A stretch of DNA of 64,000 bases from Ruania halotolerans (GTDB lineage Bacteria; Actinomycetota; Actinomycetes; Actinomycetales; Beutenbergiaceae). The notes beneath the pieces were generated by a model. That model saw nothing but the letters and a program-made list of their open reading frames with translations. It made no database searches and had not been told where the DNA came from. The DNA lies in NCBI RefSeq assembly GCF_021049285.1, contig NZ_CP088017.1, positions 248,001 through 312,000 of the forward strand, written 5' to 3'. This document shows, piece by piece, positions 8,874 through 17,726 of this stretch. Both the position numbers and the translations under genes were made by a program. Within the stretch, counting starts at the first letter, position 1. Every line of letters begins with the position of its first letter.

Positions 8874-10439
8874 GTGACGTTGTACCAAGAGGCGGCCCGA
8901 CGCCGCACCATCGCCGTGATTTCCCATCCGGACGCTGGTAAGTCCACCCTCACCGAGGCGTTGGCGCTGCATGCTCAGGTGATCGGGGAAGCCGGGGCTG
9001 TCCATGGCAAGGGCAACCGCAGTGGTGTGGTCTCCGACTGGCTCGAGATGGAACGCAAGCGCGGGATCTCGATCACCTCCGCTGCTTTGCAGTTCGCCTG
9101 GGGCGACCTGGTGATCAATCTCCTGGACACCCCCGGGCACGCGGACTTCTCCGAGGACACCTACCGGGTGCTCACCGCCGTGGATTGCGCCGTGATGCTG
9201 ATCGACTCCGCCAAGGGGCTGGAACCGCAGACCTTCAAGCTCTTCGAGGTGTGCCGCAGGCGGCAGGTCCCGGTGATCGCCTTCATCAACAAGTGGGACC
9301 GGCCCGGGCTCGAAGCGCTGGAGCTGATCGACGAGATCAACGAACGACTCGATCGGGAACCGCAACTGGTGACGTGGCCGGTGGGGATCGGTGGTTCCGA
9401 CTTCGGCCTGCTCGATGCTGCGACCGGCCACGTGCATGCCTACCGGAAGGCACCGGGCGGTGCGCAGCTCGCCGAGGACAACTCTCTTGACGCCGCCGCA
9501 GCACGTGAGCACTTCGGCGATGAGGACACCCGCGCCCGCGAAGAGGCGGAGCTGCTCCCGGCACTCGACCCGGAGGCGCCGAAAGCCACGGTGATGCCCG
9601 TCCTGTTCGGAGCGGCCCTGGGCAACATCGGCGTCCGGCAACTGCTGGAGACCGTTGAGCGTTGGGCGCCCGCGCCCCACGACCGCCCGACCGACAGTGG
9701 GGAGGAGCGCGAGGTCGACTCGCCGTTCTCCGGGTTCGTGTTCAAGATGCAGGCCGGGATGGATCCCAAGCACCGCGATCACGTCGCCTACGTGCGGGTC
9801 TGCTCGGGCACCTTCGAACGCGGCATGATCCTCATCCATGAGCCCACCGGTCGCTCGTTCGCCACCAAGTACGCCCTGTCGATCTTCGGCCGGGACCGGG
9901 AGGTGACGGACCTCGCCTACCCGGGGGACGTCGTCGGGCTGGTGAACGCGGCGAACCTGGCCGTGGGCGACACCCTCTACGACGCCGCCGGACCGGCCGT
10001 GACGTTCCCGCCGATGCCGGTCTTCGAGCCGGAGCATTTCGCCGCAGCCCGGGTTGCGGACCCGAGTGATTCCAAGAAGTTCCGGCGCGGGATGGACAAG
10101 CTCGTGCAAGAGGGTGTGGTGCAACGCCTCGTCTCCGAGCTACGCGGCGACGGGAACCCGATCCTCGCCGCTGTCGGGCCGCTGCAGTTCGAGGTGGCCT
10201 CGCACCGGATGGAGCATGAGTTCGGTGGCCGGATCGTGCTGGACGCCCTCCCGTACTCCGTCGCCCGGCGGGTGAGTGCCGAGGACGCAGCCACGATCTC
10301 GGGAGTCTCCGGCGTGGAGATCGCCCGCCGGCACGACGGCGTCTGGCTCGCCCTGCTGCGGGACATCTACTTGGCCCGGTCGATCGGGCGGACCCATCCG
10401 GACGTCACCCTGCATTCTCTGCTCGCCGACGCCTCCTGA
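8874..10439 (+). CDS. prfC: Peptide chain release factor 3
   Basis: A 521-residue translational GTPase that recycles RF1/RF2 from the ribosome after termination. The G motifs are in order: SHPDAGKST (P-loop), DTPGHADFSEDTYR (G3) and NKWDRPG (G4, unusual W after K but typical of RF3). The RF3-specific segment ERKRGISITSAALQF is present, followed by domains 2 and 3. The length matches the family (about 529 residues in E. coli). The GTG is chosen because GGAGGG lies seven bases upstream; 22 extra codons upstream are non-conserved. A strong hairpin follows the stop. Confidence 0.96.
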   Translation: MTLYQEAARRRTIAVISHPDAGKSTLTEALALHAQVIGEAGAVHGKGNRSGVVSDWLEMERKRGISITSAALQFAWGDLVINLLDTPGHADFSEDTYRVLTAVDCAVMLIDSAKGLEPQTFKLFEVCRRRQVPVIAFINKWDRPGLEALELIDEINERLDREPQLVTWPVGIGGSDFGLLDAATGHVHAYRKAPGGAQLAEDNSLDAAAAREHFGDEDTRAREEAELLPALDPEAPKATVMPVLFGAALGNIGVRQLLETVERWAPAPHDRPTDSGEEREVDSPFSGFVFKMQAGMDPKHRDHVAYVRVCSGTFERGMILIHEPTGRSFATKYALSIFGRDREVTDLAYPGDVVGLVNAANLAVGDTLYDAAGPAVTFPPMPVFEPEHFAAARVADPSDSKKFRRGMDKLVQEGVVQRLVSELRGDGNPILAAVGPLQFEVASHRMEHEFGGRIVLDALPYSVARRVSAEDAATISGVSGVEIARRHDGVWLALLRDIYLARSIGRTHPDVTLHSLLADAS

Positions 10440-10446
10440 GGCCTCG

Positions 10447-10491
10447 CGGACACACCTTCCACACGTCGACAGAGGGAGGAAGGTGTGTCCG
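10447..10491. terminator. Bidirectional terminator hairpin after prfC
   Basis: A perfect 14-bp inverted repeat (CGGACACACCTTCC at 10447-10460 against 10478-10491) with a 17-base loop. It lies between the convergent ends of prfC and the DUF624 gene and could end transcription from both sides. There is no clear U-tract, as is common in high-GC actinobacteria. Confidence 0.75.
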
Positions 10492-10521
10492 TCTCGGGAG
10501 GGTAGGTCGGCGCGAGTGGGT

Positions 10522-11235
10522 CTACGCCTCGATGGAGGAGCCCACGGGCAGGACTGGCTTGAGGGTGTAGCGCGAGTTGCCCCACGCCGTGTACAGCAGC
10601 GGCGTCGCCGCCAGACCGACGGCGAGGGCTGGGTGTGCCACGAAGAGTCCCGCGAGCAGGCCGAGCACCAGGAAGGACACCAGCGTCAGGTACCAGCGGC
10701 GCACCCCCAAGTAGACCGAGGCGCGCAGCACGTCGCGCAGCCGGGCCTCGGGCCGCTCCACGCTTGCCACCAGCGCGAGCAGCGCCGTGGCGGTGGCGAG
10801 TACGAGCAGCACCACCAGCACAGGCGTCAGCACGGCGCCCAGGCGAGAGCCCCACAGGGCGAGGACATCCACGGCCAGTACCACCGCCGTCGCGGTCCAC
10901 ATCGCCGCGATCGCCAGGGATCGGCGCAGGTGCACCGCCCAGGCACGCCAGAAGGTGCGGATCACATCGGTGCCGTGGGTGCGGGAGTAGTGCAGGAAGA
11001 CGGCGAAGGCGGCGGTGAGCGCGGGTGTGGCCAGCACACCCGCGCTCAGCAGGGCGGGCCAGGAGGTGACCGGGTCCGTGCTGATCAGCAGCACCACCAG
11101 CGGCAGCGCACCGACCAGCAGCATCGCGTTGGTGCCGAGCACCAGGTACCCGATGCCGATCACCATCTCCCAGGTCTCGGCGGAGGGCCTGCGCAGCCGC
11201 GTCCTGGACCTGTTCGATGGCGCCACGGTGGCCAT
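10522..11235 (-). CDS. DUF624 (YesL-like) membrane protein
   Basis: A 237-residue integral membrane protein with five or six hydrophobic helices and the DUF624 hallmark region early on (TWEMVIGIGYLVLGTNAMLL). In Bacillus, YesL sits in a pectin-utilisation cluster; members nearly always accompany CUT1 sugar transporters, but their role is unknown. It is the last gene of the operon. The permease stop and two in-frame ATGs are nested (TGATGATGG); the second ATG is taken because AAGGG lies six bases before it. Confidence 0.82.
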   Translation of the reverse strand: MATVAPSNRSRTRLRRPSAETWEMVIGIGYLVLGTNAMLLVGALPLVVLLISTDPVTSWPALLSAGVLATPALTAAFAVFLHYSRTHGTDVIRTFWRAWAVHLRRSLAIAAMWTATAVVLAVDVLALWGSRLGAVLTPVLVVLLVLATATALLALVASVERPEARLRDVLRASVYLGVRRWYLTLVSFLVLGLLAGLFVAHPALAVGLAATPLLYTAWGNSRYTLKPVLPVGSSIEA

Positions 11236-11237
11236 CA

Positions 11238-12125
11238 TCAACCCTTGAGCCCGGATGTGGCGATGCCCTGGACGAAGTACCGCTGCCCGAGCATGAAGAT
11301 CAACGCGATCGGCAGCACGGAGATCACCGAGCCGGTCATGATCAAAGCGTACTCAGCGTTGTACTGCGAGACGAAGGATTTCAACCCGATCTGAATCGTC
11401 CAGATGTCCCTGTCGCGCAGGTAGATGAGCGGGCCGAGGTAGTCGTTCCAGGTGTTCACGAACGTCAGCAGCGTCAGGGTGGCCACGGCCGGACCGGAGA
11501 GCGGCAGCACGATCTTGCGCCAGATCGAGTACTCGGACAGCCCGTCGATCCGGGCTGCCTCGGAGAGCTCCTCGGGGATGGACTCGTAGTACTGCTTCAT
11601 CAGGAACACCCCGAATGCGCTGAACGTCTGCAGCGCGAGGATGGACCATAGCGTGTTCGACAGACCCGCCTTCGAGAGCATGATGAACTGCGGGATCATG
11701 TACGCCTGCCACGGCACTGCGATCGTGCCCACGTAGGTGAGGAACAGCACGTCCCGGCCCGGGAACCGCACCTTGGAGAATCCGTACGCGGCGAAGCTGC
11801 CCGTGAGGACCTGCAGGAAGGTCACGCTCACCGAGAGGATCAAGGTGTTCTTGACCCAGTTGAGCATGTCCGCCTTGGCCCAGATATCCAGGTAGTTGCC
11901 CCACACCACCGGATCCGGGAGCCACTGGATCGGCACGGAGAACACCTGGTTGTTGGTCTTCAGCGAGGAGGTGACCATCCAGAAGAACGGCAGCATGATC
12001 GCGGCGGCGGCCACGATCATGGCCGCGTACAGCACCACGCGTGCGACGATCCTGCGCCCCTGCTTGGGATCCTTGCGCAGTTGCGGGGCGTTCGTGCTGG
12101 GGCGATCGAGGGTGACGGTAGCCAT
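11238..12125 (-). CDS. Carbohydrate ABC transporter permease, MalG type
   Basis: A 295-residue CUT1 permease. Six membrane helices and the ATPase-contact loop (ELSEAARIDGLSEYSIW) are evident, and the end is IATSGLKG as in MalG homologues. Its ATG overlaps the stop of the partner permease (TGATG), with GGAGG ahead of it inside the upstream gene, so the two are translationally coupled. The substrate is unknown; the operon context (DUF2264, hydroxyacid dehydrogenase) points to an oligosaccharide, possibly containing acidic sugars. Confidence 0.92.
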   Translation of the reverse strand: MATVTLDRPSTNAPQLRKDPKQGRRIVARVVLYAAMIVAAAAIMLPFFWMVTSSLKTNNQVFSVPIQWLPDPVVWGNYLDIWAKADMLNWVKNTLILSVSVTFLQVLTGSFAAYGFSKVRFPGRDVLFLTYVGTIAVPWQAYMIPQFIMLSKAGLSNTLWSILALQTFSAFGVFLMKQYYESIPEELSEAARIDGLSEYSIWRKIVLPLSGPAVATLTLLTFVNTWNDYLGPLIYLRDRDIWTIQIGLKSFVSQYNAEYALIMTGSVISVLPIALIFMLGQRYFVQGIATSGLKG

Positions 12126-13057
12126 CAGACCTCCCTCCTCTTGTTGAGCAGGAACTGCACCACCGTGAGGGCGAGGCAGATGAAGAACAGCACCACGGCC
12201 ACGGCCGAGGCGTACCCGAAGTCGTTCTCCTCGAAGCCCTTGCGGTAGATGTACTGGGCGAGCACGAGCGTGGAGGTGCCGGGGCCGCCGTCGGTCATCA
12301 CCAGGATCAGATCGAGGATCTTGAAGCTCTGGATGGTCAGGATCACGGTCACGAAGAACGTGGTGGGCCGCAGGCTCGGCACGGTCACGTTCCAGAACCG
12401 CTGGATCGCGTGAGCGCCATCCACCCGGGCCGCTTCATAGAGCTCGCGCGGGATGGCCTGCAGCCCGGCGAGGAACAACAGCATGTAGTAGCCCATCTCG
12501 CGCCACACGCTGACCAGCACGATCGAGGGCATCGACCAGGTGGCGGAGGTGGTCCAGCCGGGTGGGTTGTCGATCCCGAGGGCCATCAGGAACTGGTTGA
12601 TCGGCCCGGAGTCGGGGGAGAACAGCATGTTCCAGACCACGGCGATGGCCACGATCGAGGTGATGTAGGGGAAGAACGCCACCGTGCGGAAGAACGCGAT
12701 CCCGCGCATCTTGTGGTTCAGCAGCAACGCCAGGCCGAGGGAGGCCGCCAACGTGAGCGGGATGTGCATCACCGCGTAGTAGGCGGTGTTGGCCAGCGCC
12801 GTGTGGAAGGTGCCGTCGGTGATCAGCCGCTGGAAGTTCTCCAGGCCGATCCAGTTGGCCTGCCCGAATGCGTTCCACGAGGTGAACGCGAGGTAGAACA
12901 GGATGACCACCGGCGTCAGGGTGAGCACCGCGAATCCGATGAAGTTCGGGAGGATGAAGGTCCACCCGATGAATGTTCGGCGCAGGGTGAGCCGCCTGGA
13001 ATTCCGGCGCGGCGGTGGCGTCGGGGCTGCGGCTACGTCCACGGCTGTGGTCGCCAT
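12125..13057 (-). CDS. Sugar ABC transporter permease, MalF type
   Basis: A 310-residue CUT1 permease with a short cytoplasmic N-terminus rich in Pro and Arg, six helices and the EAA loop (ELYEAARVDGAHAIQRFW). GAGGAG precedes the ATG by a few bases. It is separated from the binding-protein gene by 82 bases that hold a strong hairpin, described separately, which probably lowers permease expression relative to the binding protein. Confidence 0.92.
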   Translation of the reverse strand: MATTAVDVAAAPTPPPRRNSRRLTLRRTFIGWTFILPNFIGFAVLTLTPVVILFYLAFTSWNAFGQANWIGLENFQRLITDGTFHTALANTAYYAVMHIPLTLAASLGLALLLNHKMRGIAFFRTVAFFPYITSIVAIAVVWNMLFSPDSGPINQFLMALGIDNPPGWTTSATWSMPSIVLVSVWREMGYYMLLFLAGLQAIPRELYEAARVDGAHAIQRFWNVTVPSLRPTTFFVTVILTIQSFKILDLILVMTDGGPGTSTLVLAQYIYRKGFEENDFGYASAVAVVLFFICLALTVVQFLLNKRREV

Positions 13058-13080
13058 GGTTCTCCTCGTTGATCAGTGGT

Positions 13081-13117
13081 GCCGACCGGCCGGCGATGGA
13101 CGCACCGGCCGGTCGGC
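13081..13117 (-). terminator. Intra-operon hairpin between binding protein and permease
   Basis: A perfect 13-bp inverted repeat (GCCGACCGGCCGG at 13081-13093 against 13105-13117) with an 11-base loop, 22 bases after the binding-protein stop. Such stems after binding-protein genes are known to stabilise the upstream mRNA or partly terminate transcription, giving more binding protein than permease. That role is inferred here. Confidence 0.65.
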
Positions 13118-13139
13118 TCCGGGTATGGGGTGGGCTGGC

Positions 13140-14456
13140 TCAGCCGAGAACTTCGGACTGGGCCCGGTCCATCGCCTCAGCAATGCCGTCGGCCGGGGAC
13201 ACCGTGCCGGCGAGGATTGCCGAGTGCGCATCATTCAAAATGTTCTGCAGTGCGGCGGTCTCCGCTGCCACCGGGTTCTCCGGGAGCACCTCGTGCGTGG
13301 AGAAGGCGAACTGTGAGGTCTCGTCGGTGGGGATCCCGTCGATCGAGAAGTAGGTCTCGGTCACCGCGTCGCTCGTGATCGCCGGGGTGATGCCGATCTC
13401 GGCAAGCGCGGCAGCGGCGTCCTCACTGGCCACGAAGGCGAGGAAGTCCTGGGCGGCCGCTGCCGTGTCGGCGTCCACCGCCGGGTTGATCCCGATCCCG
13501 GTCGGGTCGGCGAAGGTCACGGGCATGTCCGTGGTGCTCGAGTCCACCTGCGGTGCCGGGGCGAAGCCCCAGTTGAACTCATCGGCGTCACCGCTCTCCT
13601 GCTGGGCGAGCAGGGTGGCCACGTACCAGGAGCCCATCGGCATCATCGCGGCCTCTTGGGTGCCGAACTGCGCCTGGTAGGTCACCGAGTTGGTGGTCAC
13701 GGCGCCGAAGTCCATCTGCGCGCCGGCGTCCTGCAGTGCGACGACGCGCTCGTAGAAGGGCACCAGGTACTCCCACTCACCGGAGAGCAGATCGGCGTCC
13801 GGGACCTGAGCGTTCGCGAAGCCCTGCAGGGTGGACTGCCAGCTGTGCTGGTAGGTGCCGAGGGCGTCGCTACCGGAATCGGCGAGTGCGGTGGTCAGCT
13901 CCTCGGCGGTCGCGGCGTAGTCGTCCCACGTCCAGGAACCGTCCGGGTACTCGATCCCGGCCTCATCGAAGAGGTCCTTGTTGTAGTACAGGTACCAGGC
14001 ATCCTGACGGTACGGAATGGCGTAGGTGGCACCGTCCACGGTGTAGGCGTCCATCCCGGTCACCTCATCGCTCACGCCCGAGGCCACCTCGGACAGGTCG
14101 AGCAGCTGGTCGCCGTCCTGGTAGGTGAAGAAGTTCTTCAGGTTCTTCAGCACGTACATGTCGGGGGCGGACCCGGCGGCCAGGTCGGCGATCATCTGGG
14201 TGTCGTACTCGGTGGCGTCGTACTCCTTGAGTTCGACGGTGATGTCCGGGTTCTGCTCCTGGTAAGCATCGGCGAGCACCTGGAACTCCGGGGTGGTGCT
14301 CAGGCTCCACCCGGCCAGAGTGATGGTGTCGACGGCGGACGCGTCGCCACCGCCGTCGCCGCCGTTGCTTCCGCCGTCGGCGTCACCGCTGCATGCGGTG
14401 AGCGTGAGCGCTGCGGCAGCGAGTGCCGCTGCGCCAGTCAGTAGTGTGCGCTTCAT
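13140..14456 (-). CDS. Sugar ABC transporter substrate-binding lipoprotein
   Basis: A 438-residue CUT1 binding protein. The signal peptide ends in LTLTACSG, with Cys-22 as lipidation site, followed by a Gly/Asp-rich linker. The mature fold shows TITLAGWSLS, a DITVELKEYD strand, the GSAPDMYVLKN segment and the typical YYNKDLFDEAGIEYP motif. GAGAGG precedes the ATG, which overlaps the stop of the DUF2264 gene (ATGA). Ligand unknown. Confidence 0.92.
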   Translation of the reverse strand: MKRTLLTGAAALAAAALTLTACSGDADGGSNGGDGGGDASAVDTITLAGWSLSTTPEFQVLADAYQEQNPDITVELKEYDATEYDTQMIADLAAGSAPDMYVLKNLKNFFTYQDGDQLLDLSEVASGVSDEVTGMDAYTVDGATYAIPYRQDAWYLYYNKDLFDEAGIEYPDGSWTWDDYAATAEELTTALADSGSDALGTYQHSWQSTLQGFANAQVPDADLLSGEWEYLVPFYERVVALQDAGAQMDFGAVTTNSVTYQAQFGTQEAAMMPMGSWYVATLLAQQESGDADEFNWGFAPAPQVDSSTTDMPVTFADPTGIGINPAVDADTAAAAQDFLAFVASEDAAAALAEIGITPAITSDAVTETYFSIDGIPTDETSQFAFSTHEVLPENPVAAETAALQNILNDAHSAILAGTVSPADGIAEAMDRAQSEVLG

Positions 14457-16543
14457 TGCGTGATCCTCTCCTCGAGGTCTCGTGCCCGGATGGGCGTGGT
14501 TGTGCTGGAGTCAGATGGTCCGCCATCGGCCCGGTCAACGATGTTGTCCAGGATGACGGCAGTACCGGTGCCGTCCGCCCACTCGATCCGGGCGTGACCC
14601 GCATCGATGTGGACGGAGGGGATTGCGGGCAGGCGGCCGATACCGGCCAGACCGAGTGCCAGGGCGTACCAGCCCGGGGTCGGTGAGCTGGTGAGGATGG
14701 CGACGCACGCGTGGGCGCCGAGCGGGGAGGCATCGTCGTGGTGGTCGGTGCGAACCGACGTCCATCCGCGCAGACCGTGCAGGCCGGCGGAGTGCGTGCG
14801 GGTCACCAGGGTGGTGCCGACGGCGGAGGCAGAGTTGTCCGAACCGGCCCCGTTGGTCTGTTCGTCCACCACGCCGGAGTCGTCTGCCAGGGCCCAGCCG
14901 CCCGCCTCGAGAGCTGTGGCGTCTGGAGAGGGGTCGTCCAGGTGCACCAGCCGGACCTCCCACGCCCCGTGCAGCACCGAGATCGTGGTGATCGTGCCGG
15001 CGTCGGTGGCCTCGCCCTGGGCGCCGGAGCCGTGCAATTGCTGCTCGTCGGCCGGGCGGATCCAGTGGGCGCGGGCTCGGGAGGCGGCAATGGCGGTGGT
15101 GCTCGCTGTGTTGTCGACCGGAAGAGTGAGCATCCCGCTGCGGTGGCTGCGCCGCCCCGCGGCATCGGTGAGTACCACGGACTGGTCCCGCGGCGCCTGC
15201 CAGGAGGCGGCGTCCAGGAGCGGGAAGGTGGCGGTGGAGTAGCCGAGGCGAGCGTAGAGCGGGGAGTCACCGCCGGTGCTGCCGGCGAGGGCATGGTCGG
15301 TGCCGTGGTTGCTCACCCGCACCACGCCGTCGGCAGCGGTTCCGCTGACCACCCAGCCCGGGGCGGCGATCGAACGCACCACATCGGCCGATTCGTGCGG
15401 CAGCTCCTCCTCGGGAGCGCTCCACACAGGATGATCGGCAGGCAGGGCCAGACCGAGCAAGCCCTTGCTGGCCCAGTAGGGGGATCCAGTGCCGGAGTAG
15501 GACTGGGCGAGGGCGCGCCAGGGCCGGTGCCAGCCGAGGTCGAGCAGACCTCGATCGTTGGGCACGTGCTGGGCGAAGTGATCCACCATGCCCAGAGCGG
15601 CGCGGCGCAACTGACCCAGCGGGACGGAGGGGACCTGTGCGAGGGCACCCACCCAGTACGGGGCGGCAGCGGCGAACCGGTAGATCAGGCTGCGACCCTG
15701 GATCAGCGGGGTGCCGTCAGTGCCGACCAGGTGCACGGCGTCGGCGAGGAACCGGTCCAGGCGTTCGGCGTCCAGGGTGGCGCGGGGCTTGGCGAGGTCG
15801 GCGGCACCGGACATCTGGGCCCACAGCGTGGGGAAGAGGTGCATCGCCCAGCCGATGTAGTGGTCGTAGGAGCGCTCGTCGCCGTCCCGGTACCAGCCGT
15901 CCTGCTCGTAGAACTCATCGTGCAGGGCCAGGTCGGCGCGGATGTCATCGAGACGGTGCGGGCCGCCCACGGAGCGCAGGAACGTCTCCACGCTCACGCG
16001 GAACCAGAGCCAGTTGCACCGGGGGTAGGTGTCATCGCCCACCACTTCGGCGAGGTAGTCGACGATCTGTTCCTGGACCACCGGGTCGAGGTGGTTCCAG
16101 AGCCACGGGCGGGTCATGTCCAGGATGAGCGCGAGCGAGGCGGCTTCGACCTTTGCCTGCGGGTGCTCAGTGGGCCGGACCCAGCGTTCAGAGCCGTGGG
16201 GGTCGGTGCCGGCTGCGAAGCCGCGAGCGTAGCGCTCGAGCAGGTGGTTCGGGTCGGCACCGCGTTCCCCTGTCACCCGGAATCCGGCGAGCAGGAAAGT
16301 GCGGGCGAACCCTTCGAGGCCGTCCACGGCGGTGCCGTATCCGCCCGGGGAGCCGGGGAGGGTGATCAGTGATCCGGCAGGGGAGCGGTACGGCTCGACG
16401 GCGGCCAGCAGGCCGTCCGCGAACGCGGCCAGGTCCTCCCGCCCCCGCACGCGAGTGCGGTCAATCTCGCTCATTTCGCGAGATGTTCCCGAGATGTGGG
16501 GCACTCGCGAGCGATCGAGTGCGGTCTCGTCGCGGCGGCTCAT
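14453..16543 (-). CDS. DUF2264 domain protein, putative glycan-active enzyme
   Basis: A 696-residue cytoplasmic protein without signal peptide. The N-terminal 380 residues match the DUF2264 pattern of a helical toroid: GYGTAVDGLEGFARTFLLAG, WNHLDPVVQEQIVDYL, CNWLWFRVSVETFLRS, DGWYRDGDERSYDHYIGWAM and YWASKGLLGLALP. The remaining part is a beta-rich region. DUF2264 proteins resemble (alpha/alpha)6 glycosidases and lyases and sit in sugar-uptake operons, but the reaction is not established. Its ATG overlaps the stop of the dehydrogenase (ATGA). It probably processes the sugar brought in by the transporter encoded downstream. Confidence 0.85.
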   Translation of the reverse strand: MSRRDETALDRSRVPHISGTSREMSEIDRTRVRGREDLAAFADGLLAAVEPYRSPAGSLITLPGSPGGYGTAVDGLEGFARTFLLAGFRVTGERGADPNHLLERYARGFAAGTDPHGSERWVRPTEHPQAKVEAASLALILDMTRPWLWNHLDPVVQEQIVDYLAEVVGDDTYPRCNWLWFRVSVETFLRSVGGPHRLDDIRADLALHDEFYEQDGWYRDGDERSYDHYIGWAMHLFPTLWAQMSGAADLAKPRATLDAERLDRFLADAVHLVGTDGTPLIQGRSLIYRFAAAAPYWVGALAQVPSVPLGQLRRAALGMVDHFAQHVPNDRGLLDLGWHRPWRALAQSYSGTGSPYWASKGLLGLALPADHPVWSAPEEELPHESADVVRSIAAPGWVVSGTAADGVVRVSNHGTDHALAGSTGGDSPLYARLGYSTATFPLLDAASWQAPRDQSVVLTDAAGRRSHRSGMLTLPVDNTASTTAIAASRARAHWIRPADEQQLHGSGAQGEATDAGTITTISVLHGAWEVRLVHLDDPSPDATALEAGGWALADDSGVVDEQTNGAGSDNSASAVGTTLVTRTHSAGLHGLRGWTSVRTDHHDDASPLGAHACVAILTSSPTPGWYALALGLAGIGRLPAIPSVHIDAGHARIEWADGTGTAVILDNIVDRADGGPSDSSTTTPIRARDLEERITQ

Positions 16544-17553
16544 GCGGACACCTGCGCACTCTCGTCGGTGACGGCACCGGGTACCGGTTGACCGGCGACG
16601 AACGCCTCCAGACCATCAAGGGTGAACTGGGTCAGTCGCCGGGTCTCGGTGCCGAGGGATCCGGCCAGGTGCGGGGTGACGGTGACGTTCGGCAGTGCGA
16701 GCAACGGGTGCCCGGCGGGCAGCGGCTCCGGGTCGGTGACGTCGAGGATCGCGTCCAGTCGGCCACTCGCGCACTCCGACAACAGCGCTTCGTGGTCCAC
16801 AAGCGCACCCCGGGCGGTGTTGATGAGGGTGCCCCCGGCAGGCATCTGCGCCAGCTGGTCGGCGCCGATCATCCCCTGCGTTTCCGGCAGCAAGGGTGCG
16901 TGCAGGGAGAGGATCTCCGACTGGGCCAGCACCACGTCCAGCGGGGCGAGTTCGCCGCCCAGCCGGCGCACCTCGGCCGGATCGGCCATCGGATCGGCCA
17001 CCAGGATCGGGCCGTGATCGAGCACGCGGAGCAGCTCGAGCACACGGCGGCCGATCTTCGAGAACCCGACCAGGCCGATCCTGCGGCCGTGGTTGGACAG
17101 CTGGGAGGTCTCGAACGAGGACTCCCAAGTACCGGGGTTCAGGCGTCCCTCGGCGGCAAGTGGGAGGGCCCGCTTGCCCGCGAGGATCACGGCAGCGAGT
17201 GTGTACTCCGCAACGGGGACGGCGTTCTGCTCGGCAGCGGTGGCCACGGCGATGCCACGCGAATGCACGCTCGGCGGGAGCAGGGCGCGCACACTTCCGG
17301 CGGCGTGCAGCACGGCGCGCAGCCGCGGCATCGCGTCCAGGTCCGTATCGGTGATCGGCGGGCATCCCCACGAGGTGAGCAGCACCTCCGTGAGCGCCAA
17401 CCGCTCCGGCCCGACGGCGGCCAGGTCAGGTATGTAGGCGGGGTCGCCAAGGGTGGCGAGGGATTCGAGCCGGTGGTACTCCTCCGGGCCGAACTGTCGC
17501 TCGAAGGTGCCACGCGCCATCACCAGGGTGGTGTGGGGGCGGATGGTCGCCAC
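16540..17553 (-). CDS. D-isomer-specific 2-hydroxyacid dehydrogenase family protein
   Basis: A 337-residue NAD(P)-dependent oxidoreductase. The nucleotide-binding turn is GLVGFSKIGRRVLELLR (GxxxxG form). The catalytic triad of the family is visible: Arg in NTARGALVDHEALL, Glu in DVTDPEPLPAGHPL and His in VTPHLAGSLG. It is the first gene of the operon, with a GTG start and AAGGAG five bases before it. It may reduce or oxidise a 2-hydroxy acid or sugar acid released from the imported glycan; the substrate cannot be named. Confidence 0.88.
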   Translation of the reverse strand: MATIRPHTTLVMARGTFERQFGPEEYHRLESLATLGDPAYIPDLAAVGPERLALTEVLLTSWGCPPITDTDLDAMPRLRAVLHAAGSVRALLPPSVHSRGIAVATAAEQNAVPVAEYTLAAVILAGKRALPLAAEGRLNPGTWESSFETSQLSNHGRRIGLVGFSKIGRRVLELLRVLDHGPILVADPMADPAEVRRLGGELAPLDVVLAQSEILSLHAPLLPETQGMIGADQLAQMPAGGTLINTARGALVDHEALLSECASGRLDAILDVTDPEPLPAGHPLLALPNVTVTPHLAGSLGTETRRLTQFTLDGLEAFVAGQPVPGAVTDESAQVSA

Positions 17554-17597
17554 GGCAACTCCTTCGATGCTGATCGAAAAACAATCAAAACGCTCTG

Positions 17598-17628
17598 TTA
17601 CGATCGCTCACAGTAGATTCGATCATAA
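17598..17628. promoter_or_regulatory. Candidate operator in divergent promoter region
   Basis: An inverted repeat, TTACGATCG (17598-17606) facing CGATCATAA (17620-17628), with one mismatch between arms and a 13-base spacer. It lies in the 170-base gap between the divergent dehydrogenase operon and its regulator gene. LacI/DeoR-type regulators bind sites of this kind, so it is the best candidate operator for the 17727 gene product; the AT-rich ATCGAAAAACAATCAAAACG next to it may hold the leftward promoter. Confidence 0.5.
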
Positions 17629-17726
17629 GGACTGTCAACCAGCGCGGCGTGGCGGCAAGCGTGCGATGGTGTGCGGCCGACTGTCTACGCTGGCACGAGG
17701 CGCGGAACACATGACAAAGGGGCGTG

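Noticed and set aside
8796-10124. A 442-codon minus-strand frame
   Set aside because: Antisense to prfC, which shows all GTPase motifs in order.
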